A stretch of 64,000 nucleotides of DNA from WHTK01 sp965197795 (GCA_965197795.1 OZ240228.1:2914001-2978000), one strand, 5' to 3'. Positions 50,218 through 59,067 are shown, counted from the stretch's first letter. Numbers and translations are program-made. The notes: a model not told the origin generated them from the letters alone.

Positions 50218-50367
50218 TTAAGACTTGCGGGAAGATGCTGCCCCAAGCGCTACAGAAATGGCCGCGGCCAACGCTACCCCGGTCGATACGTCGCCGCCCG
50301 TGGCAATCAGTGCGGCGCCCACGCCCACGCCGATCGCGACGCTACCAGCCAGGTTGCGACCTTTCAC
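50218..50367 (-). CDS. Small glycine-zipper membrane peptide
   Basis: 49 residues starting with GTG at 50367, three bases after the efp stop at 50370, so in the same operon. The sequence VAIGVGVGAALIATGGDV, then GVALAAAISVALGAASSRKS, is two hydrophobic glycine-zipper helices with a short polar turn and a basic tail. Too short for standard gene calls. The family resembles two-helix glycine-zipper proteins that are often annotated as hypothetical. Function unknown. Confidence 0.5.
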   Translation of the reverse strand: MKGRNLAGSVAIGVGVGAALIATGGDVSTGVALAAAISVALGAASSRKS

Positions 50368-50369
50368 GC

Positions 50370-50930
50370 CTAGTTCGCGCGCTCCAGGTACTCTCCGGAA
50401 CGGGTGTCGACTTTGACCTTGTCGCCCTGGTTGACGAACAGCGGCACGTGGACCGTGAGCCCGGTCTCGAGCTTGGCGGGCTTGCTACCACCCTGCGCCG
50501 TGTCGCCCTTGACCCACGGGTCGGTCTCGGCCACGTGCAACACCACCGCGGCAGGCAGCTCGACGCTGATCGCCTCGTCACCGTAGGTCAGCATCTGGCA
50601 GTCGTTGTTTTCCTTGAGATAGAGCGCCACGTCCCCCAGACGGTCCTTGTTGATCGCGATCTGGTCGTACGTCTCGGTATTCATGAAGGTGTAGATGTCA
50701 CCCTCGGCGTAGAGGAACTGCGCCGGCTGCCGTTCGACGCGCGCGCGCGTGAACTTGGCGCCAGAGTCATACGTCTGCTCGATGATGTGGCCGGCGCGCA
50801 CGTCGCGTAGCTTCAATTTCACCTTGGCGCCACCACGGCCCGTCTTGTTGTGCTCCCAGTCGACGATGCTGTAGAGAGCGCCGTCCAGCTCGATGGTCAG
50901 GCCCTTGCGCAGGTCGCCGCTATCGATCAT
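50370..50930 (-). CDS. efp: Translation elongation factor P
   Basis: 186 residues, three beta-barrel domains. DLRKGLTIELDGALYSIVDW starts domain I; the loop HNKTGRGGAKVKLKLRDVRA carries the modified-residue position (Lys in NKTGRG), then VLHVAETDPWVKGDTAQGGS, the EF-P signature. It helps ribosomes past proline stretches. Downstream of pepQ-like gene and aroQ on the same strand. Confidence 0.95.
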   Translation of the reverse strand: MIDSGDLRKGLTIELDGALYSIVDWEHNKTGRGGAKVKLKLRDVRAGHIIEQTYDSGAKFTRARVERQPAQFLYAEGDIYTFMNTETYDQIAINKDRLGDVALYLKENNDCQMLTYGDEAISVELPAAVVLHVAETDPWVKGDTAQGGSKPAKLETGLTVHVPLFVNQGDKVKVDTRSGEYLERAN

Positions 50931-50997
50931 GTGTTTCCTCCGAGGGCCTTCGAGTGGCTCGTCTAGTCTAACTAGCGGGCAGCATTAGCAACCAGCG

Positions 50998-52119
50998 TCA
51001 GGCGAACTGGAGCTTCGGCGCGGTGGTGAAATTCACGTACTTGCCGTCTTTGAGATAGCCCATGTCCTCGATGCGGATGCCGCCCCAGCCCGGCAGATAG
51101 ATCCCCGGCTCCACCGTGATCACCATGCCGTCCTGCAGCACGTCCTCCGATGTGCCGCCGACGCGCGGCGTTTCGTGGACCTGCAATCCGACGCCGTGGC
51201 CGAGGCCGTGACCGAAGCTATCGCCGTAGCCCGCCTCCTCGATCACCTTGTGCGCGATGTTGTGGGCATCGCCACCGGTCATACCGCTCTGCACCAGCTC
51301 CTCGGCGGTGAGCTGCGCCGCCAGGACGATGTCGTATATCTTCTTGAACTGGTCGTCCGGCTTGCCGACGAATACCGTCCGCGTCAGGTCAGACATGTAG
51401 CCGTCCAGGCTGACGCCCATATCAATGACGATGCCGTCGCCTTCCTTGATGACCTGGTCGCGTGGCTGGGCGTGTGGCATCGCGCCCCACGGGCCGGCCG
51501 CGACGATGGTCGGGAAGGACAGCCCTTCCGCGCCGTGTTCGCGGGCGTACTTCTCGATCTCCCAGGCGACCTGCTTCTCGGTCCAGCCCGGCTCGATGCG
51601 CGCGGCGACGTCCTGGAACGCGGCGTCGCCCAGCTCGACCGCCAGTCGCAGCGCCTCCAGCTCCTCCGGCTCCTTGATCGCGCGCAGACCTTCGACCAGC
51701 GCTTCGGTCGGTACGAGCTGCGGGCGGTCCGACTCGGCGGCCTCGCCGATCGCGTCCCGGATCGCCGAGTACATGCCGTGAGTGATGCCACCGGACTCGA
51801 AGCCCAGCTTCTTGCCACCGAGGCCCGCTTCAGCCACCAGCTGCGAGAGCCAGGTCTTCATGCCGTCAACGGCCTTCCATAGCGTGTACTCCGGCGCCTC
51901 GCGTTCCGCCTGCTCGTAGTAGCGGAAGTCGACGGCGATGAAGGCCGCATCCTGGGTGATCAGCAGGTGGCCCAGGGAGCCGCTGAAGCCGGAGAGATAT
52001 CGCCGGTTGGCGCCCAGCGTGTGGTGTATGTCCTCCGCCGGCGCGCTGACGAACAGCGCATCGATGCCCTCTTCGGCCAGCCTGGCGCGCAGCTTTGCAA
52101 TTCGATCTGCCTTTGCCAT
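50998..52119 (-). CDS. M24-family Xaa-Pro aminopeptidase/dipeptidase
   Basis: 373 residues. The N-terminal creatinase domain (RYLSGFSGSLGHLLITQDAA) is followed by the pita-bread metallopeptidase core: DGIVIDMGVSLDGYMSDLTR with both Asp ligands, FGHGLGHGVGLQVHETPRV with the His ligand, and VITVEPGIYLPGWGGIRIED with the Glu ligands. Its ATG overlaps the aroQ TAA by one base, showing translational coupling. Confidence 0.93.
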   Translation of the reverse strand: MAKADRIAKLRARLAEEGIDALFVSAPAEDIHHTLGANRRYLSGFSGSLGHLLITQDAAFIAVDFRYYEQAEREAPEYTLWKAVDGMKTWLSQLVAEAGLGGKKLGFESGGITHGMYSAIRDAIGEAAESDRPQLVPTEALVEGLRAIKEPEELEALRLAVELGDAAFQDVAARIEPGWTEKQVAWEIEKYAREHGAEGLSFPTIVAAGPWGAMPHAQPRDQVIKEGDGIVIDMGVSLDGYMSDLTRTVFVGKPDDQFKKIYDIVLAAQLTAEELVQSGMTGGDAHNIAHKVIEEAGYGDSFGHGLGHGVGLQVHETPRVGGTSEDVLQDGMVITVEPGIYLPGWGGIRIEDMGYLKDGKYVNFTTAPKLQFA

Positions 52120-52559
52120 TACTTCCCCTCTTTTGCACTCGTTACGAGCAGGTCCAGCGCGTGCAGGTAGCCGCGCCAGCCGAAGCCTGCGATGACGCCC
52201 TTGCAGACGCCCGAGAGCACTAACCGTTCGCGGAAGCGCCCCCGTGCGTGCACGTTGCTGATGTGCACCTCAACGGCCGGCAGGCTGCTGCCCGCGATCG
52301 CGTCACGGATCGCGTAGCTGTAGTGCCCGAAGGCGCCGGGATTGATGATGATCCCGTCGGCCGAAGCCTGGTGCTGCTGAATGAAATCGATGATGGCGCC
52401 TTCGTGATTCGATTGCATCGCCGTGACCTCGGCGCCAAGCTCCCGAGCCTGCGACTGTACCTTGCTAACGATATCGTCCAGTGTATCGCGGCCGTATACC
52501 TCCGGCTCCCGCGTGCCGAGCATGTTGAGGTTCGGGCCATTGATCAGCAGGACGCGCAT
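52119..52559 (-). CDS. aroQ: Type II 3-dehydroquinate dehydratase
   Basis: Shikimate pathway. 146 residues, dodecameric. Signature NGPNLNMLGTREPEVYG (residues 7-23, with catalytic Tyr and Arg), NPGAFGHYSYAIRDAI, EVHISNVHARGRFRERL (catalytic His) and GVIAGFGWRGYLHALDLL. Typical length. First gene of the aroQ-pepQ-efp unit on this strand. Confidence 0.95.
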   Translation of the reverse strand: MRVLLINGPNLNMLGTREPEVYGRDTLDDIVSKVQSQARELGAEVTAMQSNHEGAIIDFIQQHQASADGIIINPGAFGHYSYAIRDAIAGSSLPAVEVHISNVHARGRFRERLVLSGVCKGVIAGFGWRGYLHALDLLVTSAKEGK

Positions 52560-52683
52560 CTCATCTGCAGTTTAGCGTAGACACCTAGGCTCCAGGAATC
52601 GTGGGAAGCCCTCGGCCTCGTGACTGGGAGCCGCGATTTGTCTACGATCGCGGAGCATCAAACATGAAGCGAGGTCGTGCAGG

Positions 52684-53637
52684 ATGAAAGTCGTCATCGC
52701 CGGTCAAGGCGCGTTCGGGCAGAGGCACATCGAGGCCTGTCGCGATATCTCGGGAATCGAGATCGTTTCGCTGGCCGGCGGTAACCCCACCGGCACCGAA
52801 GAGACCGCGAAGAAGTACGGCATCCCGCATTGGACCTCCTACAACCTGACGGGGAGCATCCAGCAGCCCGGCGTCGAGGCGGTCATTCTGGCCACGCCGA
52901 CGCAGCAGCACGCCGAGCAGGCCATTGAGTGCATGAAGGCCGGCAAGCACGTCGAGATCGAGATCCCGATGGCGGACTCGCTGGCCGACTCAGAGGCGAT
53001 CTGCAACGCGCAGAAGGAGACCGGCCTCGTCGCCATGGCAGGGCACACACGGCGCTTCAACCCGAGCCACCAGTGGGTCCACGACAGGGTCGTTGCCGGG
53101 GAGCTCAAGCTGCAGCAGCTCAAGGTCGAGACCTACTTCTTCCGCCGCACCAACATGAACGCGGCAGGCCAGCCGCGGAGCTGGGTCGACCATCTACTCT
53201 GGCACCACGCCTGCCACACCGTCGACCTGTTCCAGTATCAGACCGGCGAGACGATCTCCGACGCCCGCGGCGTGCAGGGCCCGATCAACCCCGAACTCAA
53301 CATCGCGATGGACATGGGCATCGTGCTGAAAGTACCGGGCGGCGCTCTCTGCACGCTGTCCCTGTCGTTCAATAACAAGGCGTTGCAGGGCACCTTCTTC
53401 CGTTACATCTGCGATAACGGAACCTACGTCGCCTACTACGACGACCTCTACGACGGCGACGTCAAGGAGGAGTCGAAGATCGACCTCTCAGATGTCGCCG
53501 TGTCGATGAACGGCATCGAGCTGCAGGACCGCGAGTTCTTCAGCGCCATCGAGGAGAAGCGCGCGCCGAACGCCAGCGTGCAACAAGCGCTGTCCGCCAT
53601 GCGCGCCCTGGACACGATCGAAAAGGGCTTGGGATAG
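52684..53637 (+). CDS. Gfo/Idh/MocA oxidoreductase, LigC-like
   Basis: 317 residues. Rossmann motif GQGAFGQRHIEA at residues 6-17. In place of the usual EKP, the protein has EIPMADSLADSE, and downstream it has GHTRRFNPSHQWVHDRV, RSWVDHLLWHHACHTVDLFQ and LSLSFNNKALQGTFFRYICD. This combination resembles 4-carboxy-2-hydroxymuconate-6-semialdehyde dehydrogenase (LigC) of protocatechuate 4,5-cleavage. No other gene of that pathway is in the window, so the substrate is inferred. Confidence 0.75.
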   Translation: MKVVIAGQGAFGQRHIEACRDISGIEIVSLAGGNPTGTEETAKKYGIPHWTSYNLTGSIQQPGVEAVILATPTQQHAEQAIECMKAGKHVEIEIPMADSLADSEAICNAQKETGLVAMAGHTRRFNPSHQWVHDRVVAGELKLQQLKVETYFFRRTNMNAAGQPRSWVDHLLWHHACHTVDLFQYQTGETISDARGVQGPINPELNIAMDMGIVLKVPGGALCTLSLSFNNKALQGTFFRYICDNGTYVAYYDDLYDGDVKEESKIDLSDVAVSMNGIELQDREFFSAIEEKRAPNASVQQALSAMRALDTIEKGLG

Positions 53638-53743
53638 CTGATCTGATCAGGCTCTTCGCCGAGATCACCAACGTTAGCTTGACACGATCGCGAACAAGTG
53701 TTTCAATTTCTGGGTAGACTCGGGCAAGGTTTACGAGGGTGGA

Positions 53744-54470
53744 ATGGCTCTACTAACTGACATTGAGATAAGGGAGGCTCGCCAGCGTGGTGACCTTGCA
53801 ATTGAACCCTTCGACGAGTCCGAGTCCCTCCAGCCCGCAAGCTATGATCTTCGCGTGGGAAAGACCGCAATCGTAGCGAAATCCGTCACTATCGAAGAAC
53901 TCGAGAGGGCCGTAAAAGAGGACGTGGCTCCTGAAATCAACCTTGAGGATCGCCGCACTTTGAGTATTCCGGCCGGCGGCTTCGCACTTATCACAACGTT
54001 GGAACACGTTAAGCTCTCGCCGTCCTACGCCGCTCATATCGGAATTCGTTCGTATTACACGCGCAAGGGTCTCGCTCTTCTTTCAGGATTGCAGATCGAT
54101 CCTGGATTCGAAGGCTACCTAATACTTGGCCTTGCCAACCTCTCGCCCCGAGCTATTGCTGTCGACTATGCCGATCCGCTTTTGCACTATCGAAATTCAT
54201 CAGCTCTCGCGACCCACCGAAAGGCCATATGCAGGTAGATATGCGAACGAGCAGGACACGCCGCGTATCCCCTGTGTTGACAAGGACTACCTTCGGACTA
54301 TTGAGACCATGTCGGTTTCCGACCGCACGCAGGCATTGCTCATGCTCTCAAGAAACGTGCAAAACCTTGGCAGCCAATTCAAGACGGTCAACCTCTTCAT
54401 AGGTGCAACCTTCCTGGCAGCAGTCCTCGGTGCGGCAGTGTCGATCATTGTCGCCGTTGCTCTCGGATAA
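53744..54470 (+). pseudogene. Dcd/dUTPase-fold protein with C-terminal membrane anchor, one frameshift
   Basis: ATG 53744. Residues 1-150 follow dCTP deaminase: SLQPASYDLRVGKTA, GGFALITTLEHVKLSPSYAA, GIRSYYTRKGLALLSG and LQIDPGFEGYLIL. The catalytic Glu of the LEFYN motif is replaced by Gly (LGLAN), so deaminase activity is unlikely. After one extra T in CTTTTGC near 54182, the protein continues CTIEIHQLSRPTERPY to a single C-terminal helix (NLFIGATFLAAVLGAAVSII). Restored length is about 241 residues. Base composition is more A+T-rich than the neighbours, suggesting acquisition. Confidence 0.65.
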
Positions 54471-54997
54471 CTACGGCGCTGGATTGAGGATGATGTCTGG
54501 ATAGTCCGCCGCCAGCCAGTCCTTGAGGAACGCCTGTCCCAGCCCCGTGGAGATGTACTCCAGGCGGCAACCGCCGAAGCCAAGGTCGATCCACGACGCG
54601 GTGCTCAGCCCTTCGAGCTGCTCCGGCTTGACGTCCGCCGCGGGAAGCAATTGCACCGCCGTCTGGCCCTGCGCGTCAGCGGTCGCCGAGACCAGCTTGC
54701 CGCCTTTGGACAACACGTCTTCGACCGACACGCGAATGTCCGCCGTCCAGAAGCCGATGTGCTGGACGCCCTCGCTATGACGTTCCCGGAATTCGTGGAA
54801 CGGCGAGCCCCCAGAGCCGAATACCTCGATCAGCTCCCAGGTCTGACCGCCGGCGCTGCCATAGGCGATTCGCATGTCGGCGCGGGTCGCCCAGCCGCCA
54901 CGGCCCGTCACCCAAAGCGCTTGTGGCCTTCGACCGCCTTCTCGAGGTCACTGACCACTACGGCGATGTGGAAGCACTGGATCTCAGGTACAGACAA
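54471..54997 (-). pseudogene. VOC-family protein, one frameshift
   Basis: TTG 54997 (AGGAGG upstream) begins MSVPEIQCFHIAVVVSDLEK; a break near 54908 (one G missing in the GGGT run) leads to GRGGWATRADMRIAYGSAGG. GVQHIGFWTADIRVSVEDVL opens the second half and GGCRLEYISTGLG ends it. The restored protein of about 175 residues has two glyoxalase-like units. It lies 12 bases after purQ and is probably in that operon. Substrate unknown. Confidence 0.65.
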
Positions 54998-55008
54998 GAG
55001 AAGCCCTC

Positions 55009-55716
55009 CTAGCGGGACGGCAGCGGCAGGTCGAGCGCCCGCAGCATGGAGGTCCAGATCAGCAGGCCGTCCGTACCGCCCAGCAGCGCCTCGCTGGCGC
55101 GCTCCGGGTGGGGCATCATGCCCAGCACGTTGCGTCCCTCGCTGAGCACGCCGGCTATGTTCTCCAACGCACCGTTTGGGTTCGACTCCGGCGTCAGGCT
55201 GCCCGTCGCGTCGCAGTAGCGAAAGACGATGCGATCCTCCGCCTTGAGGCGGGCCAGCGTCGCATCATCGACGTAGTAATTGCCCTCGCCGTGAGATACC
55301 GGCATTTCGACCACGTCACCGGCGCTTGCGCTGTTGGTGAACGGCGTGTCCGTCGTCTCGACTCGCAGGTGTACCGGCTGACAGCGAAACTGCATGCTGT
55401 CGTTGCGGATCAGGACGCCCGGCAGCAGGCCGGCCTCGCAGAGGATCTGGAAGCCGTTGCAGCTACCGAAGACGAGCTTGCCACGCTCGGCTTCGTGCTT
55501 TACCGCCTCCATCACTGGCGAGAACCTCGCGATCGCGCCGCAGCGCAGGTAGTCGCCGTAAGAGAAGCCCCCGGGCACGACTATCGCGTCATAGCGCGAG
55601 AGATCGGTCTCGCGATGCCAGACGCGGTCGGCTTCCTGGCCGATCACGTCGCGCAGCACGTGCTGCATGTCCGTGTCGCTCCAGGTGCCGGGAAATACCA
55701 GCACGGCGAAGCGCAT
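55009..55716 (-). CDS. purQ: Phosphoribosylformylglycinamidine synthase, glutaminase subunit
   Basis: Purine synthesis. 235 residues, class I glutamine amidotransferase. Nucleophile Cys86 in VFGSCNGFQIL; PGGFSYGDYLRCG near residue 49; the His and Glu are in GMMPHPERASEAL. Its ATG overlaps the pgpH-like stop (TGATG), so it is translationally coupled. purL and purS are not in the window. Confidence 0.94.
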   Translation of the reverse strand: MRFAVLVFPGTWSDTDMQHVLRDVIGQEADRVWHRETDLSRYDAIVVPGGFSYGDYLRCGAIARFSPVMEAVKHEAERGKLVFGSCNGFQILCEAGLLPGVLIRNDSMQFRCQPVHLRVETTDTPFTNSASAGDVVEMPVSHGEGNYYVDDATLARLKAEDRIVFRYCDATGSLTPESNPNGALENIAGVLSEGRNVLGMMPHPERASEALLGGTDGLLIWTSMLRALDLPLPSR

Positions 55717-57875
55717 CAGTTGTCCTCCGTTGCCGTCCGAGTCGGCGATTCGATGGGGGTACGGCGGAAGGGCAGGCGACGCAGCAGCATCTCAGCCTCC
55801 GTCGGCGCCGGGTACTCAACGCGGGGGTGATAGACAGCTCGAAGCGTCGCCTTGAATGACGCCGCGAGGGCGCGGATGTTCTTCAGCGTCAGGTCCGACT
55901 CATCGAGTTGCCCCTCCGCCAACCGTTCTGTGTAGACCTCGTCGACAATGCTATAGATGCTCTCCGCCGAGTGATCGGCGCTGGAGCGCACGGCAGCTTC
56001 GCAGGAGTCGGCCAGCATCGCGATCGCCGTTTCGCGGGACTGCGGCTTCGGGCCGGGATAGCGGAACGCGTCGGCATCGACGTCTGGGTCTACGGCGGCG
56101 GCGAGGCGGTAGAAGTACGTGACTGTCCGCGTACCGTGGTGCTCAGGGATGAATTGCGCCACCTTGGCGGGAAGGTTGTACTGCCTCGCAAGGTTGAACC
56201 CGTCCCTGACATGGTCGGATATGATGCGAGCGCTGTCCGCCGGGTCAAGCGCATCGTGCGGGTTCGATCCGCCCAGCTGGTTCTCGATGAAGAAGCCGGG
56301 TCGCAGCAGCTTGCCGATATCGTGATAGTAGCAGCCCACGCGCGTCAGCAGGGCGTCGGCGCCGATCGTAAGGGCGCCCTTTTCGGCCAGATTGGCGACG
56401 ATGACGCTGTGCTGAAATGTCGATGGCGCCTCGTCCTGCAAGCGCCGCAGCAGCGGCTGGCTGAGCTGCGACATCTCCAGCAACTGAAGACGCGTCGTGA
56501 CGCCGAACCATGAGCCCAGCGTGACGAAGACACCTGCGGCCAGGAAGGCGCTGAGGCCGCCATTGGCGCCGGCCGCCAGCAGCATCCAGAGCAGGTCCTG
56601 CCACTGGCCCACCGGGTCGATGAGCCAGATCGCGAAGAGGACGGCCATGACGCCGCCACCGACGAGCGCGCCGCCGAGCAGGAACTGCGCCAGCCGGTCG
56701 GCGTTGCGCACCGCGAAGGCGCCGGCAGCGGCAGCAACGCCAAACGCCAGCACGATGCGAGCTACGTCGAGCGTCCCGGCAACGCCGACCACGGTCACGT
56801 CCAGTAGAAGGACAGCTGTAAACGCGGCAAGCAGAGCAACGAGCACCCCACCAAGCAGCGCCATTTCCACGCCGACGAACCCGGCCAGCAACATCGATGA
56901 TGCCGCGACCGGCATGACGAAACCAAGGAAGTGACGGTCCTCGTCCGGCAGGATGAACGGCAGATAGACTTTCATGATGAAGACGGGGATCGCCACGGCC
57001 AGCCCGATGAGCTGCATCTCACGAGCCGTTACACCGGGACGGAAGGCTTGCACACCGGCTACGATGGCGGCCGTCGCGATGAGGGCCAGTACAGCGCTGG
57101 CGCCTATCTGACCCCAACTCCAACCAGTGTTGAGGATGTCGGCTTCGAGAAGCGCCTCGCGCGCCTCGGCGGTGATCGGCTCACCCTCTTCGATGATGAT
57201 CTGGGTTTCCGTGAACGACACGAGCACCGGTGCCACCGCGCCGCGAGCGGCCTCGCGAGCCAGCTCCGTCGCGGCCTGGTCCACACCCTGGTTGGTCACG
57301 ATGAAGGGGCGCACCAGCTCCGCCACCAGCGTGCTGGTCTCGCGGTCGAGGTTCTGGTCGATGAACTCATCCACGCCTTCGCGATAGGCCGGGACCTGAT
57401 CCGGCGGGAGCGACTGCTCGTGGACTGCCGCCAGAGCACGTCTCGCCTCGTTTTGGATCACAGCGAGCTGACCCAGAGCCATGGTGCGCAGCAACGTGAT
57501 GCTGCCGGGCGACAAGCTGACCTGTGGCACGCTCTCCAGCGCGGTCGCGCGACCAACTGGAGACGATTCTTCCGAGATGATGTCTTCGATTCGCAGCAAG
57601 ACCGTATCTAGGCGTGACTGCTGGGCGCCCGCGACGGCCGGGTCGAAGATCGGCACGTCCTCGACTGCCTCCGCGGCCTCCATCTGGCGCGCCTCAGTCA
57701 GCGTCTCGCTGATGAAGGAGATGTCTTGCTGGGCCCGGATCGTGCGAGTGGCAATCGAGCCCTCTGTGATCGAGACCTGATCCTGTGTGATCGGGAAGAG
57801 CGCGGCGAATATGGCAACACAGATCGCCACCGTAGATGCGATGAGCGGGAGGGCGCGCTGGTTGGACGGGAACAT
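55716..57875 (-). CDS. 7TM-HD cyclic-di-AMP phosphodiesterase-like protein (PgpH/YqfF)
   Basis: 719 residues. N-terminal helix, an extracellular 7TMR-HDED domain (SITEGSIATRTIRAQQDISF), a membrane region of about seven helices between residues 270 and 460, then a cytoplasmic HD domain with LEKGALTIGADALL-like helices, CYYHDIGKLLRPGFFIENQL, and ISDHVRDGF. The family hydrolyses c-di-AMP in Firmicutes; a similar role is inferred. Co-transcribed with yqeY and rpsU upstream, and purQ downstream. Confidence 0.88.
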   Translation of the reverse strand: MFPSNQRALPLIASTVAICVAIFAALFPITQDQVSITEGSIATRTIRAQQDISFISETLTEARQMEAAEAVEDVPIFDPAVAGAQQSRLDTVLLRIEDIISEESSPVGRATALESVPQVSLSPGSITLLRTMALGQLAVIQNEARRALAAVHEQSLPPDQVPAYREGVDEFIDQNLDRETSTLVAELVRPFIVTNQGVDQAATELAREAARGAVAPVLVSFTETQIIIEEGEPITAEAREALLEADILNTGWSWGQIGASAVLALIATAAIVAGVQAFRPGVTAREMQLIGLAVAIPVFIMKVYLPFILPDEDRHFLGFVMPVAASSMLLAGFVGVEMALLGGVLVALLAAFTAVLLLDVTVVGVAGTLDVARIVLAFGVAAAAGAFAVRNADRLAQFLLGGALVGGGVMAVLFAIWLIDPVGQWQDLLWMLLAAGANGGLSAFLAAGVFVTLGSWFGVTTRLQLLEMSQLSQPLLRRLQDEAPSTFQHSVIVANLAEKGALTIGADALLTRVGCYYHDIGKLLRPGFFIENQLGGSNPHDALDPADSARIISDHVRDGFNLARQYNLPAKVAQFIPEHHGTRTVTYFYRLAAAVDPDVDADAFRYPGPKPQSRETAIAMLADSCEAAVRSSADHSAESIYSIVDEVYTERLAEGQLDESDLTLKNIRALAASFKATLRAVYHPRVEYPAPTEAEMLLRRLPFRRTPIESPTRTATEDN

Positions 57876-57891
57876 AACTAACCCGCGTCAA

Positions 57892-58395
57892 TCATACAGG
57901 AGGGTAGATGCTGCTCAGGATGCGTTGCCGGACAGCAGGTCGGTGACGACTTGCGTTGATGTCCCGCCCCTCAGCCTTATCACGCAGCTCGCCCATGATC
58001 ACGGGCATGACTTTGCTCTTGTCAGCCGGCCCGCTGGCGCCGACTCGTTGGATGACCTCGCGAGCGACGACCTCAATCTCCTCTCGCGACATCTGAGCAG
58101 GCAGGTAAGCAGTCAAAATCGTCAATTCGGCGGTTTCCTGGGCGACCAGATCGCCGCGACCGGCCTTGTCATAGGCATCGATGCTATCGCGGCGCTGCTT
58201 CACCTCGCGGCGAACGATGTTGAGCACGCCGTCATCGTCGAGCTCGGCCCGCGCCTGGGCTGCCGCCGCGCCTTCAGGCGGGATTTCAGCGTTTCGGATG
58301 GCCGTGATCAGGAGGCGAATGGTCGATTTGCGAGTCTCTTCGCCGGCCCGCATGGCATCACGCAGATCAGCGCTGAGCTGGTCTTTGAGGCTCAT
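57892..58395 (-). CDS. GatB/YqeY domain protein
   Basis: 167 residues. SLKDQLSADLRDAMRAGEET begins it, with AEIPPEGAAAAQ, RDSIDAYDKAGRGDLVAQET and AYLPAQMSREEIEVVAREVI. The YqeY family resembles the tail of GatB, which binds tRNA. Located between rpsU and pgpH, a common order in Gram-positive-type genomes. Confidence 0.9.
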   Translation of the reverse strand: MSLKDQLSADLRDAMRAGEETRKSTIRLLITAIRNAEIPPEGAAAAQARAELDDDGVLNIVRREVKQRRDSIDAYDKAGRGDLVAQETAELTILTAYLPAQMSREEIEVVAREVIQRVGASGPADKSKVMPVIMGELRDKAEGRDINASRHRPAVRQRILSSIYPPV

Positions 58396-58422
58396 CCTGG
58401 ATCGGAGGGGAGTGCTTCCGCT

Positions 58423-58608
58423 TTACGCGGCTGCCTTGCGGCTCTTGCGTCGCTTGGCAGCGGCCTTCTTCTTGCGTCGGATGCTAGGCTTTTCGTAGTG
58501 TTCGCGGCGTCGCGCTTCAGCCAGAATACCGTCCTGCTGCACGCGCTTGGTGAAGCGCTTGAGCGCGGATTCGAAAGACTCGTTGTCACCAATGATTACT
58601 TCAGCCAA
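58423..58608 (-). CDS. rpsU: 30S ribosomal protein S21
   Basis: 61 residues. EVIIGDNESFESALKRFTKR and the basic C-terminus (RRKKKAAAKRRKSRKAAA) are typical of S21. It starts with TTG at 58608, with GGAGG five bases upstream; an out-of-frame ATG lies close by. First gene of the rpsU-yqeY-pgpH-purQ unit. Confidence 0.93.
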   Translation of the reverse strand: MAEVIIGDNESFESALKRFTKRVQQDGILAEARRREHYEKPSIRRKKKAAAKRRKSRKAAA

Positions 58609-58645
58609 CCATACCTCCGGAGATCTGGATTGCAGATACGAAACG

Positions 58646-58675
58646 AGTGTAACGACCGGCCGAAATGGCTGTCAA
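58646..58675 (-). promoter_or_regulatory. Promoter of the rpsU operon
   Basis: On the minus strand TTGACA (58675-58670) and TACACT (58651-58646), spacing 18. It would start transcription about 30-40 bases upstream of the rpsU start codon. Confidence 0.65.
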
Positions 58676-58693
58676 ACCGGGGGCGGTTTCATA

Positions 58694-58723
58694 TTGACGC
58701 AGTAGATTCGCCTTACATATACT
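58694..58723 (+). promoter_or_regulatory. Promoter ahead of the tRNA-tuf region
   Basis: TTGACG (58694-58699) and TATACT (58718-58723), spacing 18. The start point would be at about 58730, within or at the edge of the hairpin that follows. Confidence 0.65.
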
Positions 58724-58728
58724 CATAG

Positions 58729-58760
58729 CAGACCCCGGAGTTCCGGGGGTCTGTTTTTGT
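58729..58760 (+). terminator. Hairpin with T-run immediately after the tRNA promoter
   Basis: Ten-pair stem CAGACCCCGG / CCGGGGGTCTG with one bulged G, 4-base loop, followed by TTTTTGTT. A strong intrinsic terminator in the plus direction, but no plus-strand gene precedes it. Confidence 0.7.
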
Positions 58761-58781
58761 TGGCCAGAATTTCAACTCTCC

Positions 58782-58856
58782 GCCCGAGTGGCGCAACGGC
58801 AGCGCAACCGATTTGTAATCGGTAGGTTGAGGGTTCGAATCCCCCCTCGGGCTCCA
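58782..58856 (+). tRNA. tRNA-Thr (UGU)
   Basis: Acceptor GCCCGAG/CTCGGGC, anticodon loop TTTGTAA between ACCGA and TCGGT (anticodon TGT), T-arm GGGTTCGAATCCC region, CCA encoded. First tRNA of the Thr-Tyr-Thr-tuf cluster. Confidence 0.95.
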
Positions 58857-58979
58857 ACAGCAACGGCCCCCATCGACGGAGGCCTGGAGACGAGGTCAGA
58901 AGACAGGATCTGCAGGCGGCTGCACCGTAGCGGGGATCGTCGCGGTATCGGTCAGCCACCCCTTCTGGGGAAGCACCAG

Positions 58980-59067
58980 GCCAGGGTGGGTGAGTGGTTA
59001 AAACCGACGGTCTGTAAAATCGTTGCCCTGACGGGCTACGCAGGTTCGAATCCTGCCCCTGGCACCA
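58980..59067 (+). tRNA. tRNA-Tyr (GUA)
   Basis: Acceptor GCCAGGG/CCCTGGC, anticodon loop CTGTAAA (GTA), a long variable arm typical of class II tRNA-Tyr, T-loop TTCGAAT, CCA encoded. Confidence 0.95.
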
